This document shows positions 34,801-46,913 of a stretch of 64,000 nucleotides of DNA, in pieces. Position numbers and translations under genes: made by a program. The notes beneath the pieces are model-generated. The model was not told where the DNA came from and searched no databases. It saw only the letters and a program-made list of their open reading frames with translations. Source of the DNA: Zarea fungicola. Its lineage: Eukaryota > Ascomycota > Sordariomycetes > Hypocreales > Cordycipitaceae. Positions within the stretch are counted from its first letter, which is position 1. The number at the start of each line of letters is the position of its first letter. The DNA is taken from positions 124,335-188,334 of the forward strand of contig FWCC01000295.1 of the NCBI GenBank assembly GCA_900169235.1, in the 5' to 3' direction.

Positions 34801-36296
34801 TGAGGCGGTATCTTTTGGAGGATTTTATCTCTTCGATTCGTAGATGTTGCAGGAATTCAGTCATTCTCGGCCCTAGACCAAGCATTTTGATGCCTGGGAG
34901 TTGTGCAAGGACGCGCGAGGTCTTTGCCACTCGAGCTTCAATGTTTTGGTTCCAAAATCTCAAGGCTGGTGAAATGTGTTTTCCATACCAAATACCCATG
35001 AATGTGGCAAAGGCAAGGGGGACGAAGATGATGAATGCGGCCTTTTGCACAAATTCCGTCAAAAAGTACATGCCCAAGCCGGTTTCAATGACGGCGAATC
35101 CGATATCAATACATGGCGGTAGTCCGGTGATGATGCCATCAATATCAGTACTGATGAGCGTGATGGCCGCTTGCTTCTTTGCCTGCGAAAGCTTAAGCCG
35201 CTGGGTCTTGTCGAGTAGCTGGGAGATCAATCCACCACGGATTCGCGTGAGCAGTCGATATTTTAAATGCATGGACGCGGCCTTGCAGACTGCAGCTCCG
35301 GTATACGCGACAAAGGTAGCAGCCACCAGACCGCCCTTGGCTTGGCTACTGTGTTGCTCGCGGTGTGATAAAACCATACGGCGAAGGACAAACGGCTGCG
35401 CGAAACGAAAGCCAATGGCGCAAAGACGGGGGAAAACAATCGCGAATAGCGGGCCTTGCCATGTTTTGAGGCATGTTAGGAAGAGAGAGTGCGATTTTTT
35501 CTGTTGGGCACGGGTCCAGCGCGGCGAAAACTTGGACATTAAATGGCTCGAGGAAATTCAACCCCGAGGTTGCCCAGGTCATCGATCGAGAGAATCCTGC
35601 GGAATCCGCTTCGAAAGAGCGGGCTCATAAAGACAAAAAAGGTCCTGCCCCAGAACCCGCTCGTCGCTTCCCTGCCCGAGGCGTCTCGGACAGCTGGGTC
35701 GATGAGTAGGTCCGTCTTTGGAACTTCTTGGAGACATAGCAGGACGAAACGAAGTGATGTTGTTGTCGCAGACAGGCTACCCAGAGACGAGATTCCTCGC
35801 AAAAAATAAGAGCGCGTCTTGGTGCCGTCAACGAGAATGCCGATTGCAATGTAAAGGCTAAGGAGAGCCGAGGCCTGAATGCCACGCCGGTGCTCGACAT
35901 AGACGATAGTAGCGATACTGAGCGCGGATACAAGATCGAGTACGGCAGCAGCCGTCGTGACATTGGTGCGGTACTCGGGATAAGCACAGCGGATCACGAC
36001 GCTGACAATCTCTAAACAGAGTAGTGAAACTGCCATGGCCTGTATTTCTGTTAAAAGGAGGAGAGGACATTGTATTTCGCAGCAAAACTGACAAGTTTGA
36101 GCCATAGCAGCGCACTGTGGCGGATATAGACTGGTTTGTTGCGGTAGTAAAAGTGAAGGAAAGGAGTTAGAATCGCCCAGGAGCCTGCAGGGAGAATATC
36201 GAGAATAACATCCTCAAGCTTTAAAGTAAAATCTGACATGGACGAAATAAAGGCCGACGGCCAGAATGACTGGTCGGCCGCAGCAGGGAATGACAT
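31826..36296 (-). CDS. ABC transporter, subfamily C (MRP/multidrug type), one frameshift
   Basis: Full-length ABCC layout of about 1,470 aa. Exon 1 is 36296-36093 (DFTLKLEDVILDILPAGSW, start of TMD0), then a 53-nt intron (GTCAGT...TACAG), then exon 2 from 36039 to the stop at 31826. TMD1 precedes NBD1, which has Walker A GQTGSGKTS (near 34330), signature LSGGQRQR (near 34050) and Walker B IILLDDAFSSLD. TMD2 precedes NBD2, which has Walker A GRTGSGKSS (near 32450), a degenerate signature (FSHGEMQLLCIARA), Walker B NLVLVDEATGGVD and H-loop IVAHR. At 35541-35543 a T-run reads three where four would join EFPRAI to LMSKFSPRW; this is the only break. Family members export conjugates, toxins or pigments across plasma or vacuolar membranes. 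The substrate cannot be inferred. Confidence 0.9.
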
Positions 36297-38263
36297 TTTG
36301 GCGTCGCAAACCAGTTTGCGAGCACTGAGCGTATCTAGGCCGATACTGGACTACGGCCGTAGGGGGTGAAAGAATGAGAAATGTGATGGCCAGTGAGAAG
36401 AACAAAATGCAATTTACATGTAGACAGGCAGGGTCTGGTGGAGATTATATATGCAGCTGGCCGTACAGGCTCAGCCTTTTTTCAGTCAGGCTTTCATTTA
36501 CACCAACGCAGATAGGCCAAGACAAGGCGTTTGTGGGCGAATTGATCATAGCAGTATCGAGCGTGACAACCTTGACTAGTTATTAACAATTGCACAATAT
36601 TGCCAATTACGACATGCCAATATTTGTAACTCGGTGACAGACGTTTTGCGGGTCACTACAAAAGATCCCGCAAACCAGGGCAGAACGGGAACGACAGCCA
36701 CGATTTCTTGATGAGGGGGTGGGCGTAATGTCCCACCAGTCCAGTTCCCCGATGGTGGCCAGCCTGATGTGGTCAAGTGGAATGGCAAGTTTGGCCGGGC
36801 TCAACAATGCGATGATGGGGGAAACAAGTAGCTGGGACACTATTTTCTTGGTCCAGCTAATACAGCCCGGCATGAAGAGGGTAAATGGAATTGGGCAGGT
36901 TTGCATTCTAAAAGTACACTGGCTTTTCCTGCCAGGCAGGCGGGCAGGGCGGGCCGGGGAGAAGATGGAGGATCATGGCGCTGCGCCAGAGCATTCTGCC
37001 CAGGCTACTGCAGATGTGGTGGGTATTAATTAAAAACTTGCCAACTGTGCTACAGGCAAGCAAGGAGTGCAGTTCAGGTAAAGAGATAAATTAAAAGTGC
37101 TGTCCCTTGGGGCTTCTTTGTGCCTTGGGCGCCCAACATGCGGCATCATTCTATTACAGATACACAGCTAGAAGACTCCGCTTCTTCTGTAGTTCTGTGC
37201 ATTAGTTATCCTGTTTGATTTAGTGACCCTCGCATTAACTTGGACTTGCGATTCTGGGGACAGGTTATCTTGGTTGATTGAAACCACCATTCAGTGGGGA
37301 TATGCAGCAACAGTGGAAATTGCAGGGTCTTCGGACGGACTGGCGGGCTGTACTTCTGCAGCAGAAGTTGCTGGATGGCTAGACAGCGCCCACAGATAAA
37401 CACCTCGACGACTAACTAGCTTGTCCATGGAATCCCCTGAAGCTGTACATTCGGCTCAACCACGTACAGTTCTTTGGCCCGAAACAGAAAGTTGCCAACT
37501 ATTTTAGTTGATCAGAGAATTGTTGCAGCAAAACAAGGATTGTGTTTAACAGCCGGAAGCCCTTGCCCTCCTCTTGTGCTTGTTAGGCCTACCAGGTACT
37601 GGTATACTTTTACTCTGGGAGCCCACGGCTTGGCCAAAGGAACTAGCAAGATGTGGTTAGGATCTAAGTTTTCATCAATAAGATATTCCGCAAAGGCCGG
37701 GGTTCACAGGAACATGCATAAAATAATTCTGCATAGTACCCTACTGAAAGTTTGGGAGAGGCGTGTAAACCTCGCCATGTTAGTCGCACAGTTAAAAGTT
37801 AGCTAGCTTCTGGACCTGGGCGTTATGAAGAGCTGTACCAAATTGCGGATTTACATGAGGGAAATACAACCTCGCAGTCTTATCATACTCATACCCATGC
37901 TCAAGACCAAAGTCAAGACATGCAGGCCAAAACGTAATGATATTTGTACCCGTAGAAGAGATGAGAAGAGACTGTAGAGGAGAGAATGAACATGTAGGGT
38001 AGTGAAGAACGTATCGCGGGCTGAAAGACACAAATACGCCTTGCCTGATTTAGCTACCACCACGAACCCTGAGTGGATGACTGGCGAGTTACAAACTTGG
38101 AGACAAGGAGCAGGTAGAGAACTATATAACAATTAAAATTAAATAAAGAATTTAATAATGCACATAAAGCCATTTAATACAAGGGATTAATTAATTGACT
38201 TGGTTAATTCTGCGACGGAGTTGTAGACAACCTGAACAAGAACGACAAAACCCACAAAACGCC
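36297..38263. other. Intergenic, about 2 kb, no gene seen
   Basis: Upstream of the ABCC gene as far as the tRNA. Frames of up to 110 codons (37474-37806) show no conserved motif or splice pattern. AT-rich near 38120-38170. Confidence 0.55.
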
Positions 38264-38269
38264 AAAAAA
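38264..38269 (-). terminator. RNA polymerase III terminator of tRNA-Glu
   Basis: Six T residues in the transcribed orientation, 12 nt beyond the tRNA 3' end; the usual Pol III stop signal. Confidence 0.7.
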
Positions 38270-38281
38270 GAATTGGAAGGA

Positions 38282-38366
38282 CTCCGATACGGGGAATTGA
38301 ACCCCGGCCTTTGCGGAATATCTTATTGATGAAAACGCAAGATCCTAACCACTAGACGATATCGGA
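38282..38366 (-). tRNA. tRNA-Glu(UUC) with a 13-nt intron
   Basis: Full cloverleaf on the minus strand. The acceptor stem TCCGATA pairs with TATCGGA, the D-arm carries the box A sequence (GTCTAGTGGTTAGGAT), the anticodon stem is TTGCG/CGCAA and the T-arm is CGGGGTTCAATTCCCCG (box B). The anticodon TTC is at 38331-38333. A 13-nt intron (38317-38329) sits one base 3' of the anticodon, the canonical position, leaving a 72-nt mature tRNA before CCA addition. Discriminator base G. Confidence 0.93.
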
Positions 38367-38917
38367 TCGTTTCATGCAAGAGAGGAACTTATTCTACATA
38401 ATATAGCTCATCCTTGCACATTGAACAACCTCTGGAACAACACCCGCCAACACCCATCCCCTGTCTCAACGGCCGTCTTACCAGTAAACCAGGCAGCTAG
38501 TGAACTGTCATTCCCATAACTGAAATACCGTCCACACCGCAATCCAGATAATTCATTCCAACAGGCTGGGCTAGTGTCTGGCTGTAAATGAGGCAGAACT
38601 ACAGGAGGCAAGGTCGATTTAAATTCATCTTCTTACGTTGGCTTGAAGACGGAGGTAACAATCATTCCCTAAGCCACGTTCATATCGGTAACCGGCAATC
38701 GAACCGCTGTTTCCGCCGTATCCGTCATAAAATCGGACCAGCTCGGTCACTAACACTTATATCCGGAAGAAGGTTTTCCATTTCCTCTCTGCATCACCAC
38801 AGAATGGTTATTAAATACGACAATAATATTCAATTAAAATTTAACAGTAATTGCCGTCCTTGATCTAGCACATTTCATCGGCCGCCAACTCAGAGCAGTT
38901 GCACGCCAGCAACCAGA
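38367..38917. other. Intergenic, upstream of the DUF2421 transporter
   Basis: No second tRNA or gene seen. A T-arm-like ggttcgattgcc (reverse strand, near 38695) has no matching stems. Confidence 0.5.
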
Positions 38918-41900
38918 ATGAGACTCACACAGCTCAAGTCGGTCCTGGCCCGGCTAACCATGGACTGGCACACGGCCAAAATGACAATCAAGACGTCCAT
39001 ACCACCAGCCGTTCTCGTCTGCGCCATTCAATCCGACGTCTGGATCGGCTACTTTGACGCCAACGCCTACCTCGCCCCCATCGGCGCCGCCTGCGTAATG
39101 GGAGGCTACCCGCAGGGCATGCTCATCGAGTTCAATGCAAAACAGACGCTTGGGTACTGCCTGGCGTACTGCTGGGCGCTTCTGGCTGGCTGGTGCGGAC
39201 TGCAAGCCCGAAAGCACACATCGCCAGCGTCGGGGCCCGTTGGGGAGTATAATTCGTCGGCCGAGGCCGTCGCGGCCATTTTTCTCGTCGCGGGCATGTG
39301 GGTTGCTTTTACAGTCAAGTCGGCTTTTCCGACGTGGGGTGTCCAGTCCTCGCTCTCGGCGATTTTAATCGTCGCTATTTTGCCGGCGCTGCCCAAGGCG
39401 ACGGCCATGCATGACATCATCAGCCAGTCGACCAATGCGCTTGCGGCGTTTTTGGCTGGACAGGCCGTTGGTTGTGCGGGTGCGCTGGTCATTTTTCCCC
39501 AGACCTGTAGAGGGCTGCTGAAACGGGATGCGATATCCTCTTTGGAGGCGCTCACGGGGACCATGCAAGCGCATAAAGAGTGCATCGACGACGTCGTGGC
39601 AGGCAGAATACCCGTCGGCGATGAAGATTCAGAGAACGCCTCGGTCGAGAATCTTGAAAATGCACTGAGACGCCTTGGTGATGAGGTGGCCAAGGTGAGC
39701 GGCCATGTTGAGCATGCGGCGCGCGAGTTTTCGTGGGGTGTCTATGACCAAGGCCAGCTCGAACAAATATTCTCGCTGCTGGTGCATCTAGTACCTCCGG
39801 TGTCTGGGCTGAGTCTCGTCGCGGACATGATGCAGCGCGACACGGAGGAATACAGCTTCACAGGTCATTCAACGAGTCCGAGTATCCACGAGATGGGTGG
39901 CCAGGCCGATAACAGAAGAGACGAATGGCAACAGACCGAGACTGAAATGCACAACCACCTGCGCAGCATGATGGAAGCCATTAGTAGCGGCGCTGACCAT
40001 GCAAAGATACGACTGCGACAGAGTCAGAAACGCAGCTTGTTTGGTAGGTCAAAGAAGAAACAGGCCGATGAAGAGAATCGGACAGCAACCGAACCTGGAG
40101 GTATTAGATTCATCGATTCATATCGTGAATTATTCATCGAAGACGGACACGGAAACTTGAGCCTCAAACTACTACTCAGTCGATACATTCAACGGCGCCC
40201 CCAAGTCGGAGACATTAATCAGTATACTGCCGAGGGACATGCCGACACGCTGCGCTACTTTGCACTCCTTCATGCATGTACTGCCGCCCAAGTCATCTGC
40301 GTCAAAGCTAATCAGTAAATAGTCACAAACCATTCTGACAGCCCTGGGCCGCGAGCTGCTCAGCCTGCTCCTTTTCCTTGACAACGTCAACGTACCTCCA
40401 AAACGCCTCATCCTCCCAAACTTCTTTTCCCTGACCTACTGGACATCCTTGTTTCAATTTCCTCGCACGCGGCAAGATGCGCAAAACGGCCATGCCGGCG
40501 CAAAAGTCGATCTCGATCCCGTTTTCCACAAGCCGCGCAACCCCGACCACCTCCCGCCGACCAAAGCTGCCGAGGCTGCTGGCGACTTTATCCGTAAGAT
40601 CAATACCGTTCTGCGCAGTGACCATGCCGCCTACGGGCTGCGTGGAGTGTGTGCCATCATGACAATCGCCATTGTGGCCTTTTTGCACGATTCGCAGAGC
40701 TTCTTCTTTGGGCAGCGACTTGTGTGGGCGCTCTTTGCTATTCTTCTGTCAATGGGTCGAACGTCGGGAACGTCTACCTTTCTGCTCCTCTGTCGACTTC
40801 TCGGCACAGTGGGCTCCATGGTAGCGAGCTATGTGATATGGTATATTGTCGATGAGAAAACGCCTGGCGTTTTAGTACTTACATGGCTGTGGTTCATGGT
40901 CATTAGCTATCTGAGTATGCTCCTTCCGCTCTCTTTTCTGCGTCCTCTACTTATTTGTTTTTAGTGGCCAGGTTCCCAGCCCTGTTCAGCATCTGGTTCG
41001 TTGGTTTTATTGCGGCGATTGTCATGATTGGCATTGAGCTGCAAACTGCCAAAATCGGCGAAGAAACAGTCAAGCAGTCTGGACAGTCTGTGTATGCACC
41101 CTACATCATCTTCCCCTATCGTCTTGGTGTTGTCGCCCTCGGTGTCATTACAGGCTACATTTGGACGGTCTTTCCGTACCCCATCTCCGAGCACTCGGAG
41201 CTGCGTGAGAATACTGCGCAAATCATGTATGAGCTTTCACGGTATTACATGTGCATCCAGCAGACTGTCTTTGCCCGCCTGCACCGTGATCTTGGTGACG
41301 CTGACGACACGGCGAGTCCAAGCTTTCGCCTTCAAGTTGCTCTGCGCAGACTCTTTCTCAAATACCGTGGCTTGAGTGCCGGTGCGGGAAAGCTCTTTCA
41401 GTTTCTGGATTGGGAGTTCTCGCTCGGTGGCCGCTTCCCGAAGAAGACGTATCGCGAGATGCTGAATATTCTGGATCGGTCGGGAAGCTACATGGCGCTC
41501 ACGAGTTACCTTTCCAAAGAGTCCAAGTCTCCTGCTGCCATTGCGTCCTGCTGGGCCGCAGAGAGTTATGGTAATGGCAACGCCGCGATGACCGCATACG
41601 GTGACCTCATTCCCCATGGTATTGCATCGCGCATTATAATTCTGCACTCTGCATTGGGTGGAGGGCATCCGCTGCCACCGGGACTTCATCCATTGACGAT
41701 TACTCACTTGTTGGAATTTTCAAATAAAAGCGTGTCAAAAGATGATGAGTTTGCGGTTGCAGCCTTGATTCACAGTGTCAATTGGTTCTTCATCCATGAT
41801 GTGAATCGGCTGACTGAGTAAGTACATAAAGACTTCAACCGAGCGGAAGAATAAGCTGACGATTGATAATTTGTAGATTAGTGAGGAAGTTGGTTGGTGA

Positions 41901-42000
41901 GCTCAAATTCTCCTTCATTGCTGATTTGGACTATTCAGCGGAAAACTCCAATACAGAACCCGGAACTCCGGTTTCTGGCTTGGCCGCAGCTTACCCTTAG
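38918..42000 (+). CDS. ArAE_2_N / DUF2421 family membrane transporter
   Basis: Four exons: 38918-40314, 40364-40914, 40965-41817 and 41877-42000. Introns are 49, 50 and 59 nt (donors GTAAAT, GTATGC, GTAAGT), giving 974 aa. The N-terminal multi-helix domain (IGYFDANAYLAPIGAACVMG, GALVIFPQTCRGLL) fits the fungal putative ER transporter / aromatic-acid exporter N-terminal family. A central soluble coiled region follows. A second helical bundle (FFFGQRLVWALFAILLSMGR, TSGTSTFLLLCRLLGTVGSM) and a C-terminal DUF2421 segment (GKLFQFLDWEFSLGGRFP) complete the usual layout. Related bacterial exporters move aromatic carboxylates; the fungal substrates are largely unknown. Length fits the family (about 1,000 aa). 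No frameshift. Confidence 0.88.
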
Positions 42001-42250
42001 CATGTGGCAGCGGAGCAGTAGGATCAAGGTATTCCACGTCTGAACAACCTGCTTTACGCACGTTTTGTATAATTGCTTGTATCTGAGAACATTAGTAGAA
42101 CATGGACGCCATAAACAGACATAGAGATAGACATAGACACAGAGAAATAACAGCTACACACTCAATGACGCACTTGCATACATGATACGCCATCTCAAGT
42201 CATTGGCTTGAACCATGATACTGACCGATTGACCGAAAATATTTGGAGCT

Positions 42251-43603
42251 TCATGTGGACTGGCCCTCTCGTAACACCGCATACACTTCCGCCTCCAGAC
42301 GGAACCATGCCCCCATTACTGCGGCATCGCCAAACGGCAACACCTGCGAACATACCATGCCTCCGATGCCATTCTCCCGATCAACCCACCAAAATATGTT
42401 TGACAAGCCTGCCCACCATCCCGTGTTGTCCGAACGGCCCGTCGGCCCGCCGGTCAGCATGCAAGCCAGTCCCCATCCTTGGGGAGTGTTTCCTTTTGTC
42501 GGGTAGAGATCGGGAATTGCGTTGGTGAGATCTGGGTTGGCCGCGGGGATACCCTGTCTACCGAACTGGGGATATTGGGGGATTTGGTTGGTAAACATGT
42601 CATCAACGGTGGAAGCGCTCAAGAGCCGGACGCCAGTGGTGGGACATGTTCCGTTGTTGAGTAGTACCGCAAGCACACCTGAAGAAAGGTCAGCGAAATG
42701 AGTGCATCTCGACTGTATGGAGTGGCATACGGCAATAGTCTTGCGGCTTCGTAAATAGGCCTGCGCCTCCACTGTTAAAGTACTTGGCCTTTTCCTCTGC
42801 TGTTTCGAGCACGAGAGCCCGTCGAAGCAGGTGATCACGCGGCGAAATCTCACCACCGGGATGGCGACGACTCATGTGGGCCAACTTGGCCTTCATTTCT
42901 GGTGTTGGAATCATGCTGATGTTCTTCAAGCCGAGCGGCTCGAAGATGTGTTTATGCATGTACTCATTTAGAGACACCTTTGCGCAACGCTCAACCGCAA
43001 TACCTGCCCAGTCCAACCCGATCTGTCAAGTCTGTCAGCTTCCTGTCTTCAATTTATACAAGCCGTGGTACCACTTGCGCCGTATTGCCAGCCCTCCCCA
43101 GGGTGAAACATTAGCGGCTGTATGAAATCCTGAATGCGGCCCGAGGTCTCGTCAATCCCCACAGGATGGCCATAGTCGCGCAGCTTCTCATTGAAGAATG
43201 AGTACCCAAACCCCGCCGTGTGGGTGAGTAGCATGCGCAGCGTTATCTGTCTCCGCTTGGGCTCCAGTGTGCCGTCGTCGCGCAGGACCTGGACGTCTGC
43301 GAGTTCGGGGCACAGAGCTTCGAGCTGGGCCCCGTCATCAAGAGAGAGGGAGCCGCGCTCAACGAGCTGCATGACACTGAGTGCCGTGAGAAGCTTGGTG
43401 CACGACGCCACCCAGAGGATGTGTTCGGGGCTCATGGGTTCGGTGGATGAGGCCCCTCGCAAGCCTTCAGAGTGGACAAAGAGCTCAGTGCCGAACCTAT
43501 CAAAGACAACGCCCGTCATTCCGGGGACACCACCCGAGTCGGGATTGACGGCAGCTTTTAGCACCGCTTGCAGCTTCTGAACGGTCGCGGCGGAGAACGG
43601 CAT
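42251..43603 (-). CDS. Beta-lactamase-fold serine hydrolase / acyltransferase (LovD-like)
   Basis: Three exons (43603-43079, 43022-42731, 42678-42251) give 414 aa, very close to LovD-type transesterases and class C beta-lactamases. The catalytic SxxK is SCTK with Ser67 and Lys70. A conserved Tyr is in GWQYG (Tyr174), just before the first intron, and a C-terminal GWWAGLSNIFWW block is typical of this fold. The first intron (56 nt) has a GC donor, GCAAGT; only this gives GWQYG/IGLDWAG as in relatives. Intron 2 is 52 nt (GTATGC...TTCAG). No signal peptide, so cytosolic. LovD relatives move acyl groups in polyketide biosynthesis, but others are plain esterases, and no polyketide synthase lies nearby. 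It converges on the DUF2421 gene. Confidence 0.88.
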
Positions 43604-44360
43604 ATTTTAAATATTCCAATTATTAGGTGGAATAGTAAATAAACAGAATAGTAAAAGACTACAAAAAATGACCAGCGGCCTCGCCTTTTTATGGCTTTCT
43701 ACCCCTCAACGCCTTGCCAAGATGCAGCGAGTGAAAGTGTACAGCTTGTACTTTCAATCTTGTCTTGAGATGACTAAAATGAGGTGGCGGCCCGCAGACG
43801 CTCGTATCTGCAACTTCTCAACGGCCGGCTGCAGCAAGACAAATTCGGCACTTGATGAATATCAATTATAGTGCCCTCCGGCTGAATGTAACTAAACAGG
43901 GAAGATGTGCACACGGACAAGGCTAGATGATCCGCTTGTTGACCTGGGAGCTCGGCATCCGATAGGCAAGTCAACCCCTCACTACTTAGCGATACCGGGA
44001 TGATTAATCTGGCCATACTCATTAACGCATCATATCGGTATCAGCAAATGTCCCGCTGCGAGAGACCAGCTCTGGAACTTTGTGGAACAGGAAAAGGCTT
44101 CCATCCCGCTTCGACAAATCCAAAACTCAATCTCGCCCGACGCTACACCCCGCATCGGCCCCGATTGTTTACTATTTACAGGGATATTTGGTGTTGCGTG
44201 GCTTGGCTAGCTCTGACGCCATGCTGGGCCAAGTGGGTTATGGTTGTCGTAGATATGAGCCAGGAAGTTGAGATGGACAACGAAAGGCGCACACAGCGGA
44301 GAGGGCATGTAAAACAGGAGGGGGAATTGGCAGAAATGTCAACTTCAGGCTGACTCGAAA
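43604..44360. other. Divergent intergenic region
   Basis: Upstream of both the LovD-like gene (minus) and the gamma-glutamyltransferase gene (plus). No gene supported; a 117-codon frame at 44000-44353 lacks features. Confidence 0.55.
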
Positions 44361-44369
44361 ATATAAATA
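44361..44369 (+). promoter_or_regulatory. TATA-like box of the gamma-glutamyltransferase gene
   Basis: atataaata lies about 60 nt upstream of the ATG at 44427 in otherwise moderate-GC sequence. Confidence 0.4.
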
Positions 44370-44426
44370 CTACCTTGATTCCCGCTACTGCTATGGATTC
44401 GCCCGCGACTTACAACGCTCATCACC

Positions 44427-46178
44427 ATGAAGCTTACTCCCACCAAGGCTGCCCTGCTCATCTCTTGGGTATGGGCTGCTTCCACTGCCGCTGCGCCTGG
44501 AGCCTGCCCCGTACCGCAATCCGATGCAAAGCGTGGCGCAGTGTCTTCTGAGAGCGCCATCTGCAGCAAGATCGGCATCCAGCTCATCAAAGAAGGTGGC
44601 AATGCTGTCGATGCCCTGGTCGGCACAGTCTTTTGTGTCGGCACTATTGGCATGTACCATAGCGGTATTGGCGGTGGCGGCTTCTTGCTCCTGCGCGACA
44701 AGGACGGCAAATATGAGTTTGTTGACTTCCGTGAGACAGCGCCAGCTGCTGCATTTGAGGACATGTACAAGAACAACACGGATGCAAGCTTGTATGGCGG
44801 TCTAGCAAGGTAAGGATATAACATCTCGCGCGTATAATTGCTCGTACTAACTGTAGATAGCGGTGTTCCTGGAGAGCTTCGTGGTATGGAATACGTTCAC
44901 AAGAAATACGGCGCGCTAGACTGGGCCAAGGTAATGGCGCCCGCGATCAAAGTCGCACGCTATGGCTTTCCCGTCGACGAGGACCTCGTCAGCTACATCA
45001 AGTCGACTGCCAACAACCAGTTTCTCGTCGAGAACCCTACCTGGGCGATTGACTTTGCGCCGCACGGCCGACTGCTGCAGCTTGGCGAGACTATTACACG
45101 CAAGCGCTACGCCGACACACTTGAGACGATTGCAAACGAAGGCGCCGATGCGTTTTATACCGGCGCGATTGCGAATGCGACCATTACGGCGCTCCGCAAG
45201 GCAAATGGCACCATGACCTTGGATGATCTCAAGAACTACACCATTGCGCATCGTCAGCCGCTCCAGATTACGTATCGCGGCCACAAGCTCACGAGCACAA
45301 ATGCCCCGTCTGGCGGACCCGTCGCTTTGAGCGCGCTGAACACTGTGAGCGGATACGACAAGTTCTTCCAGCCGCAGACGCTCAACATCTCCACGCACCG
45401 TCTGGATGAGGCGATTCGCTTCGCATATGGCCAGCGCACCAAGATTGGCGATCCGTCGTTTGTCGCCGGCATCTCCAAGTACACAGAGTCCATGGTGGCA
45501 CCCCAAACCGGCGCCGAGGTGCGCGCCAAAATCTCAGACTCGAAGACGCAGAGCGTGGCGTACTACGATCCCGACGGCATCGAGTCGCTCGACACACCCG
45601 GCACGTCGCACATTGTGGCGGCCGACAAGAGCGGCATGGCCGTGTCGCTGACCACGACCATCAACACGCTCTTTGGCTCGCGCGTCATGGTCCCCGAGAC
45701 GGGCGTCATCATGAACAATGAGATGAACGACTTTAGCATCCCCGGCTCCAGCAACGCCTTTGGCTACATCCCCAGCCCCGCCAACTACGTGCGGCCCGGA
45801 AAGAGGCCGCTGAGTTCCATCTCGCCCATCATTGCGGAGACGGCCGAGGGCAAGCTCTTCTTCGCGTGTGGTTCGGCGGGCGGCAGTCGCATCACTACGG
45901 CCACGATGCAGCTGGCCGTGCACATGATTGACCAGGCCATGGGCCCGGCGGAGAGTCTGAAGCAGCCGCGCCTGCATGATCAGCTCAGTCCCAATGTCGT
46001 GTCGTTTGAGTACGCCTATGACAACTCGACGACGGCATTTATGAAGTCCCTCGGGCACAATGTGACATGGGTCGCTCCTGGCCAGAGCACGGCCCAGGCG
46101 CTGAAGTTGCTTAGCAATGGTACCTTTGAGGCGGGTGGTGAGCCGCGACAGAAGAATTCCGGCGGGTTTGCGATTTAG
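44427..46178 (+). CDS. Secreted gamma-glutamyltranspeptidase
   Basis: Two exons, 44427-44809 and 44861-46178, with a 51-nt intron (GTAAGG...tactaac...ATAG), give 566 aa. The signal peptide is about residues 1-22 (LLISWVWAASTAAA). The large-subunit motifs are GGNAVDALVGTVFCVG, HSGIGGGGFLLL and SGVPGELRGMEYVHKKYG. The autoprocessing Thr that becomes the small-subunit N-terminus is in TPGTSHIVAADKSG. Later motifs are MNNEMNDFS and the PLSSISP oxyanion region, then CGSAGGSRI. The enzyme cleaves or transfers the gamma-glutamyl group of glutathione outside the cell. Several NxT/NxS sites fit secretion. It converges with the phospholipase gene, stops 128 bp apart. Confidence 0.93.
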
Positions 46179-46306
46179 AGACATATAACGAAGAAATGTT
46201 TAGTTTAATGTTTATTCTCTATATACATGTCGATGGTAATATGTAAAAGCGTCATCAACTCGTTTCATGTAATGCTTCCTGCGAAAACAAATATTTACAG
46301 TTCCTT

Positions 46307-46913
46307 TTACTCGGCAGACAGCAGACCATTAGCTAGGTCGGCCTCGACGGCATCGTTGTATTCCTGGAGGGCAATATAGTAGGACGCAATGAGATCCTGG
46401 GTGGATTCCTCTACAGCATTCTCTGCGCGCTTGGCAACACCACCAAACACGCGGACGGCGGAGTAGTAGACGTTGGCAAGAGCTCGGCAGGAGCCCTTGG
46501 CCGAGACACTCTCACACTGGAAATACAGACTGTTTCTTGTTAGTATCTTCAAGTGCGCTTCAGTCGCTAAATTACAATGGGGTGGTTGCGTACTCATTTT
46601 TAAAGTTGTCGTCAACACGCTTGCGGTTACCCGAATCGAAACGCTTCTGGGCCTTGAAGTTGCGGTAACCAAAGTCATGACGCTGGCAGGCGGGCTCAAA
46701 GGGGAAGCCAAAAGGGTTGTCGGGCGAGGCGGAGCAGCCGTTGGAGGACCAGTCCAGGTTTCCGGGGTTTCTTTGTGCGCGGAACTGCAGGAAGGAAGGA
46801 AGGCTAATGGAAAACAAGTAACGGTCCGTCGTCTGCTGGATGGTCTCACGGACCTCCATTGTGGTGGGCACCGCCAGGGCGATGGGCGCAAGGGCTAGGA
46901 GAGCAAACTTCAT
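46307..46913 (-). CDS. Secreted fungal phospholipase A2
   Basis: Two exons, 46913-46594 and 46529-46307, separated by a 64-nt intron (GTACGC...AACAG), give 180 aa. The signal peptide is MKFALLALAPIALAVP. The catalytic His-Asp pair is in CQRHDFGYRNF, preceded by DWSSNGCSASPDNPFGFPF, and the domain closes with CESVSAKGSCRALANVYY. This matches the short fungal/bacterial PLA2 family (group XIV), which hydrolyses the sn-2 ester of phospholipids with Ca2+. Four Cys allow two disulfides. The Ala/Glu-rich tail after the domain is a little longer than in the smallest family members. Confidence 0.9.

Noticed and set aside
34497..35630. 377-codon frame antisense to the ABCC transporter
   Set aside because: Shadow of the first membrane domain; no domain of its own.
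36990..37810. Frame at 37474-37806 as a small gene
   Set aside because: No motif, no splice context, and amino-acid composition unlike a globular protein.
38640..38760. Possible second tRNA next to tRNA-Glu
   Set aside because: A T-loop-like sequence is present, but acceptor and anticodon stems do not form.
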